64,000 nucleotides of DNA from Rhodotorula mucilaginosa. Taxonomy: Eukaryota > Basidiomycota > Microbotryomycetes > Sporidiobolales > Sporidiobolaceae. A program made the position numbers and the translations under genes. The stretch is from positions 62,001-126,000 of the forward strand of contig CP137873.1 in assembly GCA_034406715.1 (NCBI GenBank), read 5' to 3'. This document shows positions 1-9,344 of this stretch, in pieces. The notes beneath the pieces are model-generated. The model had not been told where the DNA came from and ran no database searches. It saw only the letters and a list, made by a program, of their open reading frames with translations. Each line of letters starts with the position of its first letter. The first letter of the stretch is position 1.

Positions 1-1626
1 ACGCAAATCGCCAACGAAGCGATCGCCTTGACGACGCACTTGCCGCAATTCGGCGTGCGCCTTCTCGTCGGAGGGTCGTCGAAATCGGCGCAGCTTCGCG
101 AATGGTACCGGAGCCCGAGCAACGACATCGTGGTTGCGACGCCCGGACGCTGCGTCGACCTGCTGCAGACAGAGTCGATGATCCGCAAGCCGATCGAGAA
201 CGCACGGATGTTGATCCTCGACGAAGCCGACACGCTCCTCGACATGGGTTTCGCCGACGACATCGCGTCGGTGACGCAGCACCTGCCGGACACCGCCCAC
301 CGACAAACGTTCTTGTTCTCGGCCACCGTGTCCAAGTCGATCCGAGAGGTCGCACGGAAGAGCTTGAAGAAGGACCACGAGTATATCGACACGGTTCCGG
401 TCGACGAGGTCGACACGCATCTCCACATCCCGCAGTACCACACCATCCTCCCGTCTGCGGCCGACCAAATGGAGCACATCCTTCGACTCATTGCCCACGA
501 CCAGCTTCTTTACGCCCGCGACGCCGCCAAGAACGGTGGTACCGGAGGCGGCAAGACGGTGGTCTTCCTCCCGACCACTCGCCTGACGCAGCTGTTCTCG
601 CAAATCCTGTCCTCGATGAAGACGCACCTGCCGTGGGGACGCGACACACTCGTGGTCGAGATCCACTCGAAGAAGACCCAGGAGCAACGGACTCGGGCGT
701 CGGACATGTTCCGGCGCGCGTCGACGGGCTACTCGGTACTCGTCACTTCGGACGTGTCGGCTCGCGGAGTCGACTATCCCGGCGTCACGCGTGTCATCCA
801 AGTCGGAATCCCGGGTTCGCGCGATCTGTACATTCATCGCGTCGGCCGAACGGGTCGTGCCGGCAAGGCTGGGCGCGGCGACCTCGTCCTCCTCCCGTGG
901 GAGAGCGGCTTCGTCTCGTGGCAGTTGAACGACATCCCACTCAAGCCGTGCCCGGTCGGCGAGCTGCAGGCGGAGGTCGAAACCCTCACGCGGGAATGGG
1001 ATGCCGATCCTCCCACGTTTGCGCTTCCTGCCCCCGAGCCGAAAGAGTCCGGGTACCGATCGCGCGGGAACTTCTCGCGTGCTCCTCGTCCCGTGTCCAT
1101 CCCGAAGGCCCTTTCGCCTCGTCTTGAATCGCTCTCTGAATCGCTCAAAACCAACGTCATCCCGACTCTCGACATGCTCTCGGTCCGCGAGACGTTCGCC
1201 TCCTTGCTCGGCTACTATATCAACAAGGCGCACGAACTCCGAACGACAAAGGAGGTCGTACTGACCGGCCTCAAGAAGTGGTCGGTCGAGGCTGCCGGCT
1301 TGGACGAAGAGCCGTACGTCAGTCCCGAATTCCTCAAGAAGCTCGGCTACAACGACGGTCGGACGAAGCGGCGAGGCACTGTGCGGCGAGAGTACGAGGA
1401 CCACGGGCGCGCCGGTGCCTCTCCGTGGGAACGCCGTGGCCGTCAGACATCCGGAGGAGCTCGCGGCGGCCGCGACGACGCCCGCGGGGGTGGGCGCTAC
1501 GATGACCGGCCGCGCCGGTACGGTGGCGGGCGCGACGATTACGGCGCTAGACCCTCTCGGCGGTTCGAGCAGGACAGCTACGGCTCGCAGCGCCGCGGCA
1601 GCGGAGGCGGTCGGGACTCGTATTGA
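1..1626 (+). CDS. DEAD-box ATP-dependent RNA helicase, Mss116-like, 5' truncated by window edge
   Basis: The open frame enters from the left edge with TQIANEA, the end of helicase motif Ia, so the N-terminus and Q/Walker A motifs lie outside the window. Visible motifs in order: VATPGR (Ib), LDEAD (Walker B, about nt 220), FSAT (III), TSDVSARGVD (V) and HRVGRTGRAG (VI). A helical C-terminal extension follows the RecA2 domain, and then an Arg/Gly-rich tail (RGG, GGR and RR clusters, about nt 1390-1620). This combination is typical of Mss116-type helicases, which unwind RNA and act as chaperones for group I/II intron splicing, usually in mitochondria. Without the N-terminus I cannot confirm a mitochondrial presequence. 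No intron is needed in this part. DEAD-box helicase is certain; the Mss116 subfamily is likely. Confidence 0.9.
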   Translation, partial: TQIANEAIALTTHLPQFGVRLLVGGSSKSAQLREWYRSPSNDIVVATPGRCVDLLQTESMIRKPIENARMLILDEADTLLDMGFADDIASVTQHLPDTAHRQTFLFSATVSKSIREVARKSLKKDHEYIDTVPVDEVDTHLHIPQYHTILPSAADQMEHILRLIAHDQLLYARDAAKNGGTGGGKTVVFLPTTRLTQLFSQILSSMKTHLPWGRDTLVVEIHSKKTQEQRTRASDMFRRASTGYSVLVTSDVSARGVDYPGVTRVIQVGIPGSRDLYIHRVGRTGRAGKAGRGDLVLLPWESGFVSWQLNDIPLKPCPVGELQAEVETLTREWDADPPTFALPAPEPKESGYRSRGNFSRAPRPVSIPKALSPRLESLSESLKTNVIPTLDMLSVRETFASLLGYYINKAHELRTTKEVVLTGLKKWSVEAAGLDEEPYVSPEFLKKLGYNDGRTKRRGTVRREYEDHGRAGASPWERRGRQTSGGARGGRDDARGGGRYDDRPRRYGGGRDDYGARPSRRFEQDSYGSQRRGSGGGRDSY

Positions 1627-2092
1627 GTACGCGTTTGGCGGCGGAGGAGCGGGAACCGCATCCTAACCCCGTTCACATGATGTATCAACACTTTAGATCA
1701 CCTCTCAACCTTGTCCGTCGTGTCCCGCATCCCTTGCAGCTCTGTTGTAGCGCATAGACTGTCGTGTACAATCTCCAATCTCTTTCCGTTGTCCTCCAGA
1801 GTCGAGTGTGGGTACTGCTTTCGTTTCATTACATTGTCAATCGTACAGCCAAGTAGACGGAAGGGCACAAGCGGGGAAGACAGCTGATCGGGATTGCTGA
1901 CGGCAGTATGGAAGGCGGGGCGCAATGGAAATGCAGAAGAAGGCCGACTCGCCGGACTGCCTCTCTGCGTGAAGCTCTGCTCGCACGAGGCACGAGTCAC
2001 TCGTATCAGCGAGCGGCAACAGCGATGGTGCGCGCGCGCAGGCATCTGTGCGATCGGCGTGTTGAGACAGAGAAGGGTCACCAGGCAGCTTA
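1627..2092. other. Convergent intergenic region, no gene seen
   Basis: This stretch lies between the helicase stop and the stop of the downstream minus-strand gene, so it should hold two 3' UTRs. The short frames across it show no domain and no convincing splice pattern. Confidence 0.5.
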
Positions 2093-3176
2093 CTAGACGA
2101 GCAGGTTCGAGACTGGGTTGTTCTTCTTGTCGTTCTTGGCGCGCTTCTGCCCTTCTTTCTGCGGATAGGGGGTTTTGATAATTCGCGGACAAGAGCGGCG
2201 GGACGAGGCGAGCACGGGACAAAGTAGGGAGATGGTGGCGAACGAGGAGAGGAGAATGGTCAGCCCTCTCGCCGTCTCTGCCAAAGCGAGTCCTGCTGCA
2301 TGTCCTCGGGACTTGAACGGGGATCTGAGGTGCGATGCGCCGGCTTCCTGATGGACCTCTAGGCGAGATCCGAAGAGTTTAAGGAGGCCACAATTTCGCG
2401 GAGGCGAGGGCATGGCGATTGACGGCGTCGATGGCACCGCGACCAGACTCGGGCGACTCACAGTCAGCTTCGCAATTTGCTTCCTGCGAGTGCGGCGCAT
2501 GCGAATCAGCGCCCCGTCGCGAGCGAGCGAAGGGAGAAAGAGGAAGCGCACTTGAACCCCCAGCAGGTGGTGCATTCGGTCTTTTTGTGCTTCCTGGGAG
2601 AGCGAGGCGGGTGACAAGTGCGGGTCAGAAAGACGGGGCTCTCAGCCATGGAAGCAGCTCCGGCGGCGTGTCCGAAGTCGGCAGCATCGCAAGGGCCGAG
2701 GTCTTTTGCCACTCACTTGCACTGCGGTTCGCCGTTGGCGTTCATGGTAAAGTCGGCGGCGATCGGTTCGCGGAACGGCTCAGGGTCGACGCCAGCTACG
2801 AGTCAGAGAGTGGGTCCAGTGCCGCAGCGAGGTCAGCACGGCGGGACGGTACGAGGCCCAAGCGCCCGAGTGGCTGGGAGAGCAGGTCCAGGGTGCTGCG
2901 GGCGGGAAGACGTGCACGCACCGGTGAACGAGTTGTCTTCACCTGCGCGGCGTGCAACACGTGAGAAGCAAGAGTCAGTTCAATGCGAGCAGAACGGTGG
3001 TGGCAACAGGAAGCAAGGGCAGGGAAGAGTTGTTGCGGGAAGGGGCAGACAGACTGACGAAAATCGCATTGGGTGCTCTTGCACTGTTCCGACCCGCAGT
3101 GGGCGCAGAAAAGGTAGTCGCCGAGCTCGACGGAAGCGGTCGATTCGTTCGAAGTGACTTGCTCGAGCGGTTCCAT
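2093..3176 (-). CDS. Small Cys-rich, Lys-rich hypothetical protein, multi-exon
   Basis: I assembled this by splice signals. The first coding exon (3176 down to about 3059) encodes LGDYLFCAHCGSEQC and CDFRE. Short exons follow, giving a segment with WASY, then VDPEPFREPI and NGEPQC, then KKHKKTECTTCWGFK, then a basic tail ending PVSNLLV at 2093. Together they make a protein of about 130 aa with paired CxxC/CxxxxC elements at both ends, as expected for a compact zinc-binding protein. Several introns show GTNNGT donors and CTGAC branch points. The boundary near 2800-2850 is uncertain because only weak donors fit the frame. A clean intron at about 3258-3329 lies upstream of the ATG and appears to be in the 5' UTR. 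I do not recognise the family. Confidence 0.5.
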
Positions 3177-3567
3177 GGGTGCGTTGTGAACTGGACGTCG
3201 GGATCGAAGCGGGGTGCGGGGATGATGAGAACGAGATCAAGAAATGCGCAAGCTACATGGCACCAGTCAGCGTGATTCGATGATCGGCAGAGAGTGTAGT
3301 GGCCTGCGAAAGAGGTGCTTACGATCGCTGCTTGTAAAAGTGGAGAGAGGAAGGAGAAAGAGAGAGAGAAAGAGACGGACGAGTTGATGAGCACAGCCGA
3401 AGGTGGGGCAAAGCGAGGCTCAAACTTGTCGAGGAGTCGTGTGACCAGAGAGCCTAGACCTCCTTGCTCGGGGCACAGCCCACAACCCTCCACCAATCAG
3501 TTGCGCCCAAATACACATTGGCATTGCGCAGCAGCAGCGAAAGCCTACGCTGTGAGGCCAACTTTTC

Positions 3568-5052
3568 TCAAGGTGCTCTCCTCCTCCGCTCGACAGCCAC
3601 CAATCGCTTGCCCTGCTCGTTCGCTTCCCGCTCCACCTGCTGCTGCACCAAGGTCCGCACCGTCTCGGCGATCTGCGCGACGACGGGGAACGAAGGAATC
3701 GCCTCGTACCGCTCGACGAGCGTCTTTCTCCTCGCAGGCCCTCCTCCGCCGCCGTCCGCACCAGCCGAGGGCCCACCTATTGCCGCGGACGTAGGCGGCT
3801 GCGACTGCGGCTGGGCTGCATCGCCATCGTGCTCCATCTGTGAAGACGGAGCCTCGACGGCGCCGCCTTCGGCCGCGACGGCATCGAGCAGCTTGACCAA
3901 CTCGGGGTCGATCGGCACCCGCCCGAGGAATCGGCACCCTTCGCCTTCCTCCTCGCCCTCCGGCAACGGCATCCCCGGCTGGCGCTTCTCGCAATCGCGC
4001 CTGCAGAAATCTTCGCCGCCGCCGGTCCCAAACACGCCGACAATGTCGCTGCAGTGCGGGCAGACGTAGCCGGACATGTTTTCGACGAGGCCGAGCAGGG
4101 GGAGTCGGGTCCTCCGGACGAACGAGAGCTCTTTGGAGACGTCGAGGAGGGCGACGGCCTGCGGGGTCGAGACGAGGAGGGCCGACAGCGTCGGGAGAGG
4201 CGGAGCGAGCGGTGCAGAGGGAGACGGGGGCATCAGGAGCGGGCGGAGCGACTCGAGCAGAGAGATGTGTTCGTCCGAGGTGCCTGTCGCGAGCACAGTA
4301 TCAGCAATATGAAGTCTTGTTCGAGGGAAGGAGCGAGGGAAATCGCAGAGTTTCTCTGCGAAAGAGTGGCGCACCTGGAGGGGTATCGACGATGAGCCAG
4401 TCGAGTTCGCCCCACCGGACTTCGGCGAGAAACTGTTTGACCATGGCGTTCTTCTTCGGGCCGCGCCAGACGACCGACTCGCGCGACGACGAGAGGAGGA
4501 ACCCGATCGACATGCACGCGAGGACGCCTCCGGACCGCGAGGTCGTGACCGAGTCGCTCGCTTGTGCTTCGCTCTGCGATTACGCGAGGAGAGAGGATTT
4601 GGTATGAGTACGCTGTGTGTGTCACACTGCATGCTTCGGCAGCCGAGGCGGGCGCTCAGGTAAGCGAAGAAGAAGTGAGAGGAGGGACTCACCGGAGGCG
4701 CCTGCATCTCTTCGTCTTCGTCTCCACCATTGCCAGTAGTGTCACCTTGACCGGGCAGGATGCCGTGCTGGCGAGCGTTGTGGACTGCCTTGGAGGCGTC
4801 GAGGTAGACGGGGACCCAGCCGTCATCGCTCGCGAGGACGTCCCTCCCTTCCATGCCGAGCATGCGGGGCAAGCTGGGCCCGGTCAAGTCGACATCGAGG
4901 AGTCCGACTCTGAGCGTCGGGTCGTGGGCGAGGAGGGCGAGGGCGAGTTGGACCGAGATGGAGGATTTCCCGACGCCGCCTTTGCCGGAGAGGACGAGGA
5001 GGACGTGCTGGATGTGACTCAATCGGCGGACGAGCGCTGCATCGGCATCCAT
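3568..5052 (-). CDS. CFD1: Cytosolic Fe-S cluster assembly factor CFD1 (NUBP2-type P-loop ATPase)
   Basis: The protein is a Mrp/NBP35-family ATPase that, with Nbp35, forms the scaffold on which the cytosolic iron-sulfur machinery builds 4Fe-4S clusters. Three exons (5052-4693, 4573-4375, 4283-3568) join in frame to about 424 aa. Visible motifs are [11 protein letters not shown] (deviant Walker A) near residue 20, [15 protein letters not shown] (switch/Walker A'), [29 protein letters not shown] spanning intron 2, and the C-terminal cluster ligand [11 protein letters not shown]. An N-terminal four-Cys ferredoxin-like region is absent, which favours CFD1 over NBP35. The linker after residue 340 is longer and more acidic than in yeast. 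The gene is divergent from UMP1 across about 126 bp. Confidence 0.93.
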   Translation of the reverse strand: MDADAALVRRLSHIQHVLLVLSGKGGVGKSSISVQLALALLAHDPTLRVGLLDVDLTGPSLPRMLGMEGRDVLASDDGWVPVYLDASKAVHNARQHGILPGQGDTTGNGGDEDEEMQAPPVSPSSHFFFAYLSARLGCRSMQCDTHSVLIPNPLSSRNRRAKHKRATRSRPRGPEASSRACRSGSSSRRRASRSSGAARRRTPWSNSFSPKSGGANSTGSSSIPLQVRHSFAEKLCDFPRSFPRTRLHIADTVLATGTSDEHISLLESLRPLLMPPSPSAPLAPPLPTLSALLVSTPQAVALLDVSKELSFVRRTRLPLLGLVENMSGYVCPHCSDIVGVFGTGGGEDFCRRDCEKRQPGMPLPEGEEEGEGCRFLGRVPIDPELVKLLDAVAAEGGAVEAPSSQMEHDGDAAQPQSQPPTSAAIGGPSAGADGGGGGPARRKTLVERYEAIPSFPVVAQIAETVRTLVQQQVEREANEQGKRLVAVERRRRAP

Positions 5053-5178
5053 CGCAAGCTCGCTCAGCAGCAGTTTGTTCCAAAGTGACAACGGGCTGGC
5101 TGCAGCGCTGGCTGACTGACGACGAGGTGCACCGCCTCTTCTCTTCTTCCGGCTCCACGCACACTCAGACAGCACAAT
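5053..5178. promoter_or_regulatory. Short bidirectional promoter CFD1/UMP1
   Basis: Only about 126 bp separate the start codons of two divergent conserved genes, so this segment and the first UMP1 intron must hold both promoters. No TATA box is evident. Confidence 0.5.
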
Positions 5179-5942
5179 ATGGTGAGCAAAGCGTACACAG
5201 AGCACCGCTAGAACGAGAGCTAACACACGGCCGCCCTCCAGGAACCGTCGCTGCACCTGGTCCCGAGTCAGCAGCCGACGGCGTCTCACGTCTCGCTCGC
5301 CGACACGGCGTCGTCCCTCGGCCCGCACGACGCCCTGGCCCACGGAGGACCGAGGTCGATCGCCTCAGAAGTCGCCAACAAGCACCCCCTCCAGAACCGG
5401 CTCGCCCAGGTCAGTGTCTCCTTCTTTCGTTAGTCGGGGCAAAGGGGCGACGTAATCCCCTTCCCCCCGTGACATTATCGAAGTGGAGCGCACTGACAGC
5501 CACTCATCGCGCCGCACAGTGGGACGCCACCCGCGAGAACCTCCACCTGACCCTCGAACGCAACATGTACGGCCTGCACGCCCCCGTCCGACTCGAGATG
5601 GAACGCCAACTCGTCGGCGCTGCGCCGACGCCGCTCTCGCTCGGCCTGCCCGGTAGCGGATTCACCCGGCCAGGCAACTTGGGACTCGACATCCTCACCG
5701 GCAGGGACGAGGAGATCAGGCCAGAGGACGTCCTCATCGGTGCGTCCCACTTTATCTCTTGTTGAAACCACACACACCGTCTAACGAGCCTTTCTATTCC
5801 CTCTATCATCGCCGTTCTCTACACTCTTCGACTCGTCCCGTTGCGACACACGCGCCCTCCGCCCCTGTCGCCAGACCGAGTCCACACCGCCCCGCCCGCC
5901 GACTTCCACCGCACGATGGAGCGCAAGCTTCGTATCGCATGA
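5179..5942 (+). CDS. UMP1: Proteasome maturation factor Ump1/POMP
   Basis: This is a short-lived chaperone of 20S proteasome assembly that is enclosed in half-proteasomes and degraded on maturation. The model has four exons. The ATG alone (5179-5181) is followed at once by a GTGAGC donor; then 5242-5409, 5520-5739 and 5875-5942 join in frame to 152 aa, close to the 148 aa of yeast Ump1. Family signatures are NKHPLQNRLAQWDATRENL, RNMYGLHAPVRLEMERQLV and GRDEEIRPEDVLI. The protein ends MERKLRIA. If the first intron is retained, translation from the ATG stops after ten codons, so splicing is essential. Confidence 0.9.
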
Positions 5943-6333
5943 ACAGCACTCCACGCCGCTCGCCCTCCTCCTCCCCATGCTTGTAGATTGATGTCGATCC
6001 TCCTCCCCATTCTGTTCCTTCCTGCGACTCTCGTCGCTCATGCCGTTTCGCCGCCCCGCCGTCCTTTCTGGATGTTCACCGGCGTTTGTAACACCACTTT
6101 TTTCTCCTTTTCGTCCAGCGACATGCGCGAATACCAGGCGAGTCTTGTGGCGGACGGTGGTGGGGCGCAGGCACGAGCGAGGGGTCCGCCTCGGCGTGTG
6201 CGACGGGGACGGCGGGGACTTGTGACGAGACGAAGCGGTAGCGCGAGGAGGGCACGGTGCCTTGTCGACGCGCACTGCATCGTGTGCGCGCGCTAGGGCC
6301 GTGGAGACCCCAAAGTCGGTAGATCTGGTGTCG
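5943..6333. other. Convergent intergenic region, no gene seen
   Basis: The stretch lies between the stops of UMP1 and the minus-strand oxidoreductase-like gene. I see no supported gene or repeat. It should contain the two 3' UTRs. Confidence 0.5.
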
Positions 6334-7192
6334 TTACGGCGCCGGCACCGGCGTCGCCGCTCGTGCTTCCTTCTTCTGCTGGTCTTGCTGCTTCTTCTTC
6401 ATCCGCGCCTCCATCTCCAAAAAGGCCCTCAACGTCGGGTCCGAGATCTGCTTCCTCGCCTCGGCCGCTTCCCGTTCCGCTACTTCAGCCGGATAGGGCG
6501 GGCCTGACGTCGTGTCGCTACCGTTGTTGTCGTACGGAGTAGCGTCGCTCATTTCGGACAGCGTGGGCGGAGGACCGAGTTGACTTTCTGGCCAGCCAGA
6601 GAGGTCGACGGGAGCACCGGTGCCGGCAGCTTCGGCGCGGAGGGTGTTGAGGATCTGGCGTTTCGCTTCCCGGACTTGCGAGTGGAAGTGCTCGAGGTCG
6701 TCGAGGTAGAGGTCGTACACGCAAGTCGCGCATCCGGACATGCAACATTCTGCGAGGGAGGTTCCGTTTCGGAGAGCGAGAGAGAGATATTTCCTTACGT
6801 CAACTAACAGAGGGCGCGTTGGCCGAAGAGCGGAAGGAAGGGAGCTCACCTCCTTCGGCTGGCGGTGAGGGCTTTCTCGGGACTTTGATCCCACGGAAAG
6901 ACGCTGCCTGCTCGAGCGCGGGACTTCCAGCATCCGGGACGGGCACCGCTCCTGCGTTCGGCGTTCCGATCCTGCTCCCTTGTCCGGCGTCAGCGGATCC
7001 AGCAGCAGCCGGCGCCGGCGCCGCCTGGATGGAAGGGACGGGAGTCGTCTCGCTCGCGAGGGTCTCGAACTTTGATTTCGGAGGTGGTATGCGGCCGTGG
7101 CGAGAGAGGTTGAGCGAAGTGAGCGGAACGCGGATCCACTGTCGGCCCGAGGGAGCGAGGCGGAGGACGGTACGGGTCGCTCGCGAGGTCAT
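6334..7192 (-). CDS. Oxidoreductase-like domain protein (OXLD1 type), probably mitochondrial
   Basis: Two exons (7192-6850 and 6749-6334) join in frame to 252 aa. The joined sequence carries ECCMSGCATCVYDLYLDDLEHF, the diagnostic Cys cluster of the oxidoreductase-like N-terminal domain family (PF09791); the intron falls just before the first Cys. The N-terminus MTSRATRTVLRLAPSG is Arg-rich and lacks acidic residues, which suits a mitochondrial presequence, and this is why I chose this start. A proline/alanine-rich linker precedes the domain and a Lys/Gln-rich helix follows (MKKKQQDQQKKEAR). The biochemical function of the family is not established. It is divergent from COQ4 across about 160 bp. 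Confidence 0.83.
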
Positions 7193-7354
7193 CTTGTCTT
7201 TTAGGGCTTGTACGAGCGTAACACACGCATCAGAAACGCTCGTCGAGTCTGCGCTGGTGAGTGAAGAGTCGCGGAGAAGAAGCCGCATCTCGCCGTTTTC
7301 TCTCTCCCAGATTCGCTGCACCCCGTGCTTCGGACAGCTGATTGCACAGGGACC
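7193..7354. promoter_or_regulatory. Bidirectional promoter between two mitochondrial-type genes
   Basis: About 162 bp separate the start codons of the OXLD1-like gene and COQ4. Both products appear to be mitochondrial, which makes shared regulation plausible. No specific site is recognised. Confidence 0.4.
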
Positions 7355-8454
7355 ATGGCTTGCTGCTGCTCTCGCGCTCTCGCTCGGCGCACCGATCCCA
7401 TTACTCCCCACGCTGTCGTCGGCGCACTCGCTCCTCGGTCCAACGTCATCCAACCGCGCAAACGGCTCCACTCGACGAAGCAAGGGCCGCCAGTAACGCC
7501 GCAAAACGCTTTACCCTTGCTTGAGGGCTCAAACTACCGCGGGCATGTCCCCGTCAACTGGTTCCAGCGCGGTCTCCTCACCGTCGGCAGCGCCGTCATG
7601 GGCTTGGTCGACACGCACAGGCACGGTGAGCCATATCCCCAGCAGCATCCACAGAATGTTCATTCTGACATGCCTCCAACCACGACACAGATATGGTCGC
7701 CGTCCTGTCCGAAACCTCTTCTCCGGCACCTTCACTCCGTCGACTGCAATCGGCGATGCGGTCCAGTCCGTCCGGCCGCGCCATCTTGAGGGAACGCCCG
7801 CGAATCACAGAGCAGAGTATCAACGTCGAGCAGCTGGGGCAACTGGCACCGGGGACGTTCGGAAAGGCGTACTACGACTGGCTGAGGCGGAACAAGGTCA
7901 CGCCCGATACGCGCGATCCGGTGCGGTGACGTTTCTCTTCTGGATCAGATCCATCGGCTTGCCTTTCCGAAAAGATAGCTTGATTGATCAGCTGCTTTTC
8001 GATCGCCACGCAGGTCCGCTACATTGACGATCCGGAACTCGCCTACATCATGCAGCGCTATCGCGAATCGCACGACTTTTACCACGTCCTCCTCGGATTC
8101 GGTGTCTCCCTCCCGGCCGAACTCGTCGTCAAATGGTTCGAACTCGCCAATTTCGGCCTGCCCGTCGCCGCCCTGAGCGGCATCTTTGGCCCACTCCGGA
8201 TCGAAGACTCGGACGAGCGCAAGAACCTCTGGCGGACGTACGGACCGTGGGCGCTCCGAGCTGGCGGCAAGGCCGATTGCCTGATCAGCGTGTACTGGGA
8301 GCGCGAGTGGGAGACTCCGATCGCCGAGTTGCGCGAGCGCTTGGGCGTCGAACGGCCTCCCGTCGGGTTCAAGGCGTGGCGCGACGAGCAGCGGCGGATC
8401 AAGGCGGACAAGATTGCGCGTAGCGGGGCAGAAGAGGAGGCCATTCGTATGTAG
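7355..8454 (+). CDS. COQ4: Ubiquinone biosynthesis protein COQ4
   Basis: This is a matrix-side inner mitochondrial membrane protein that organises the CoQ synthome and binds zinc. Three exons (7355-7625, 7691-7920, 8014-8454) join in frame to 313 aa. The first exon starts at GACCATGG and contains a Cys/Arg-rich leader followed by HVPVNWFQRGLLTVGSAV. The COQ4 signature HDFYH within RESHDFYHVLLGFGVSLPAE supplies the metal-binding HDxxH. Downstream are RTYGPWALRAGGKADCLISV and YWEREWETPIAELRERLGV, typical of the family. Another in-frame ATG lies ten codons upstream (7325) and cannot be excluded. Confidence 0.94.
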
Positions 8455-8584
8455 CTATGTAGCTGGTTTCCTGTGACCATTCAAGCTCAGAGCTATCCCC
8501 TACTTGCTCCGGCCAGTGCAGGAGGACACATGTTGAAGTTGCAGAATTACCGGAAACCACCTGCTTGACCCGGGGCTCTGCACA
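8455..8584. other. Start of island 1, no gene seen
   Basis: These bases follow the COQ4 stop and lead into the relict family exon. The visible base composition becomes less GC-rich here. Confidence 0.4.
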
Positions 8585-8930
8585 AGGCAGCGCCAGAAAC
8601 CAGAGGTTTTCCGCATTCGTTGCGCGACGTGACAAGGATTGCAAACCTGGTCGGCCCTAACCTTGGTCATGAGCACTCCCTGGGCCTCCGGGCGAGTGTG
8701 CGATATGACAGGGCCATCCGGCACTGGTATACCCTACTCAGGAGGAAGGATAGTGTTTCTCTGTAACCGAGTTCTGATCTTTGTTCAGCCAAGACAAGAC
8801 AAAGTTGCCTTGGAAGGGACAGAGCATCCACAGTCCTCCATCGCCAGAAAGGCTATCCGTTGTTCCCTTTGTCTGACCGGTCACGCCGCGCCCATCTTGC
8901 TGTTCGACCAAGAGAGCATCCACAGGAGGC
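8560..8930 (+). repeat. Duplicated segment, copy 1 (decayed)
   Basis: Copy 1 matches 10490-10830. It contains the relict family exon and then a stretch reproducing the 3' end of the neighbouring minus-strand FN3-type gene. Shared words include CAGGAGGA, ATAGTGTTT, CTGTAACCGAG, CGCCGCGCCC and TCTTGCT in the same order. The duplicated host-gene tail no longer has an intact frame. Confidence 0.7.
8585..8775 (+). pseudogene. Relict last exon of the twin-microexon family
   Basis: A frame here reads RGFPHSLRDVTRIANLV and then LGHEHSLGLRASVRYDRAIRHW. It matches the last exon of the intact gene at 9345-10645 (TAFPGSSRSVSIHNLI, then TGHQQSLGLRASMRYGRAVRW). No upstream exons, microexons or promoter motif are found in front of it, and the frame runs past the equivalent stop to a later TAA. 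I read it as a broken copy. The homology continues beyond the coding part into the 3' flank. Confidence 0.7.
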
Positions 8931-9219
8931 CAAATCTGGATATATATGCAAGGCCACGTTGTTATGCCCGAGCATGTGCTTGGAATTTCGAGCTATGTAT
9001 TGTAAGCAGGAACTCTAGCGTAAACTGATGATTTCTTCGGTTCTGCGGCTCCGAGGAACGCCGAGCGCCACGCCACTGGCGCTCAATGTCGCGGGACTGG
9101 CCTGATGACCATAGCATAATGATTGAGCGTTCTGTATGAGATGTGACAATCGTACAACGAAGCACCTGGTTCACCGGTTGACCAATCACGCGCCTGCACG
9201 CGCACACTCCCCTCCCTCT
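8931..9219. other. Upstream region of the island 1 family gene, no gene seen
   Basis: The stretch has mixed composition and includes a TATATATG run near 8942. No supported coding exon is seen. Confidence 0.4.
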
Positions 9220-9234
9220 TCCGCGGACATCCCG
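9220..9234 (+). promoter_or_regulatory. Family promoter motif, copy upstream of island 1 gene
   Basis: TCCGCGGACATCCCG lies 110 bp before the start codon, in gene orientation. It keeps the CGG-N5-CCG core shared with all other family promoters. Confidence 0.7.
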
Positions 9235-9344
9235 AGACCGACTTGGCCAAACCCGCGTCCTTCTTGCTGGCAGTCCTCTCTCTTACGTCTCTGCCGTACC
9301 CTTACAATCTCCACGCAGTTTCGCAGATAACCCTCTGAGTATTG

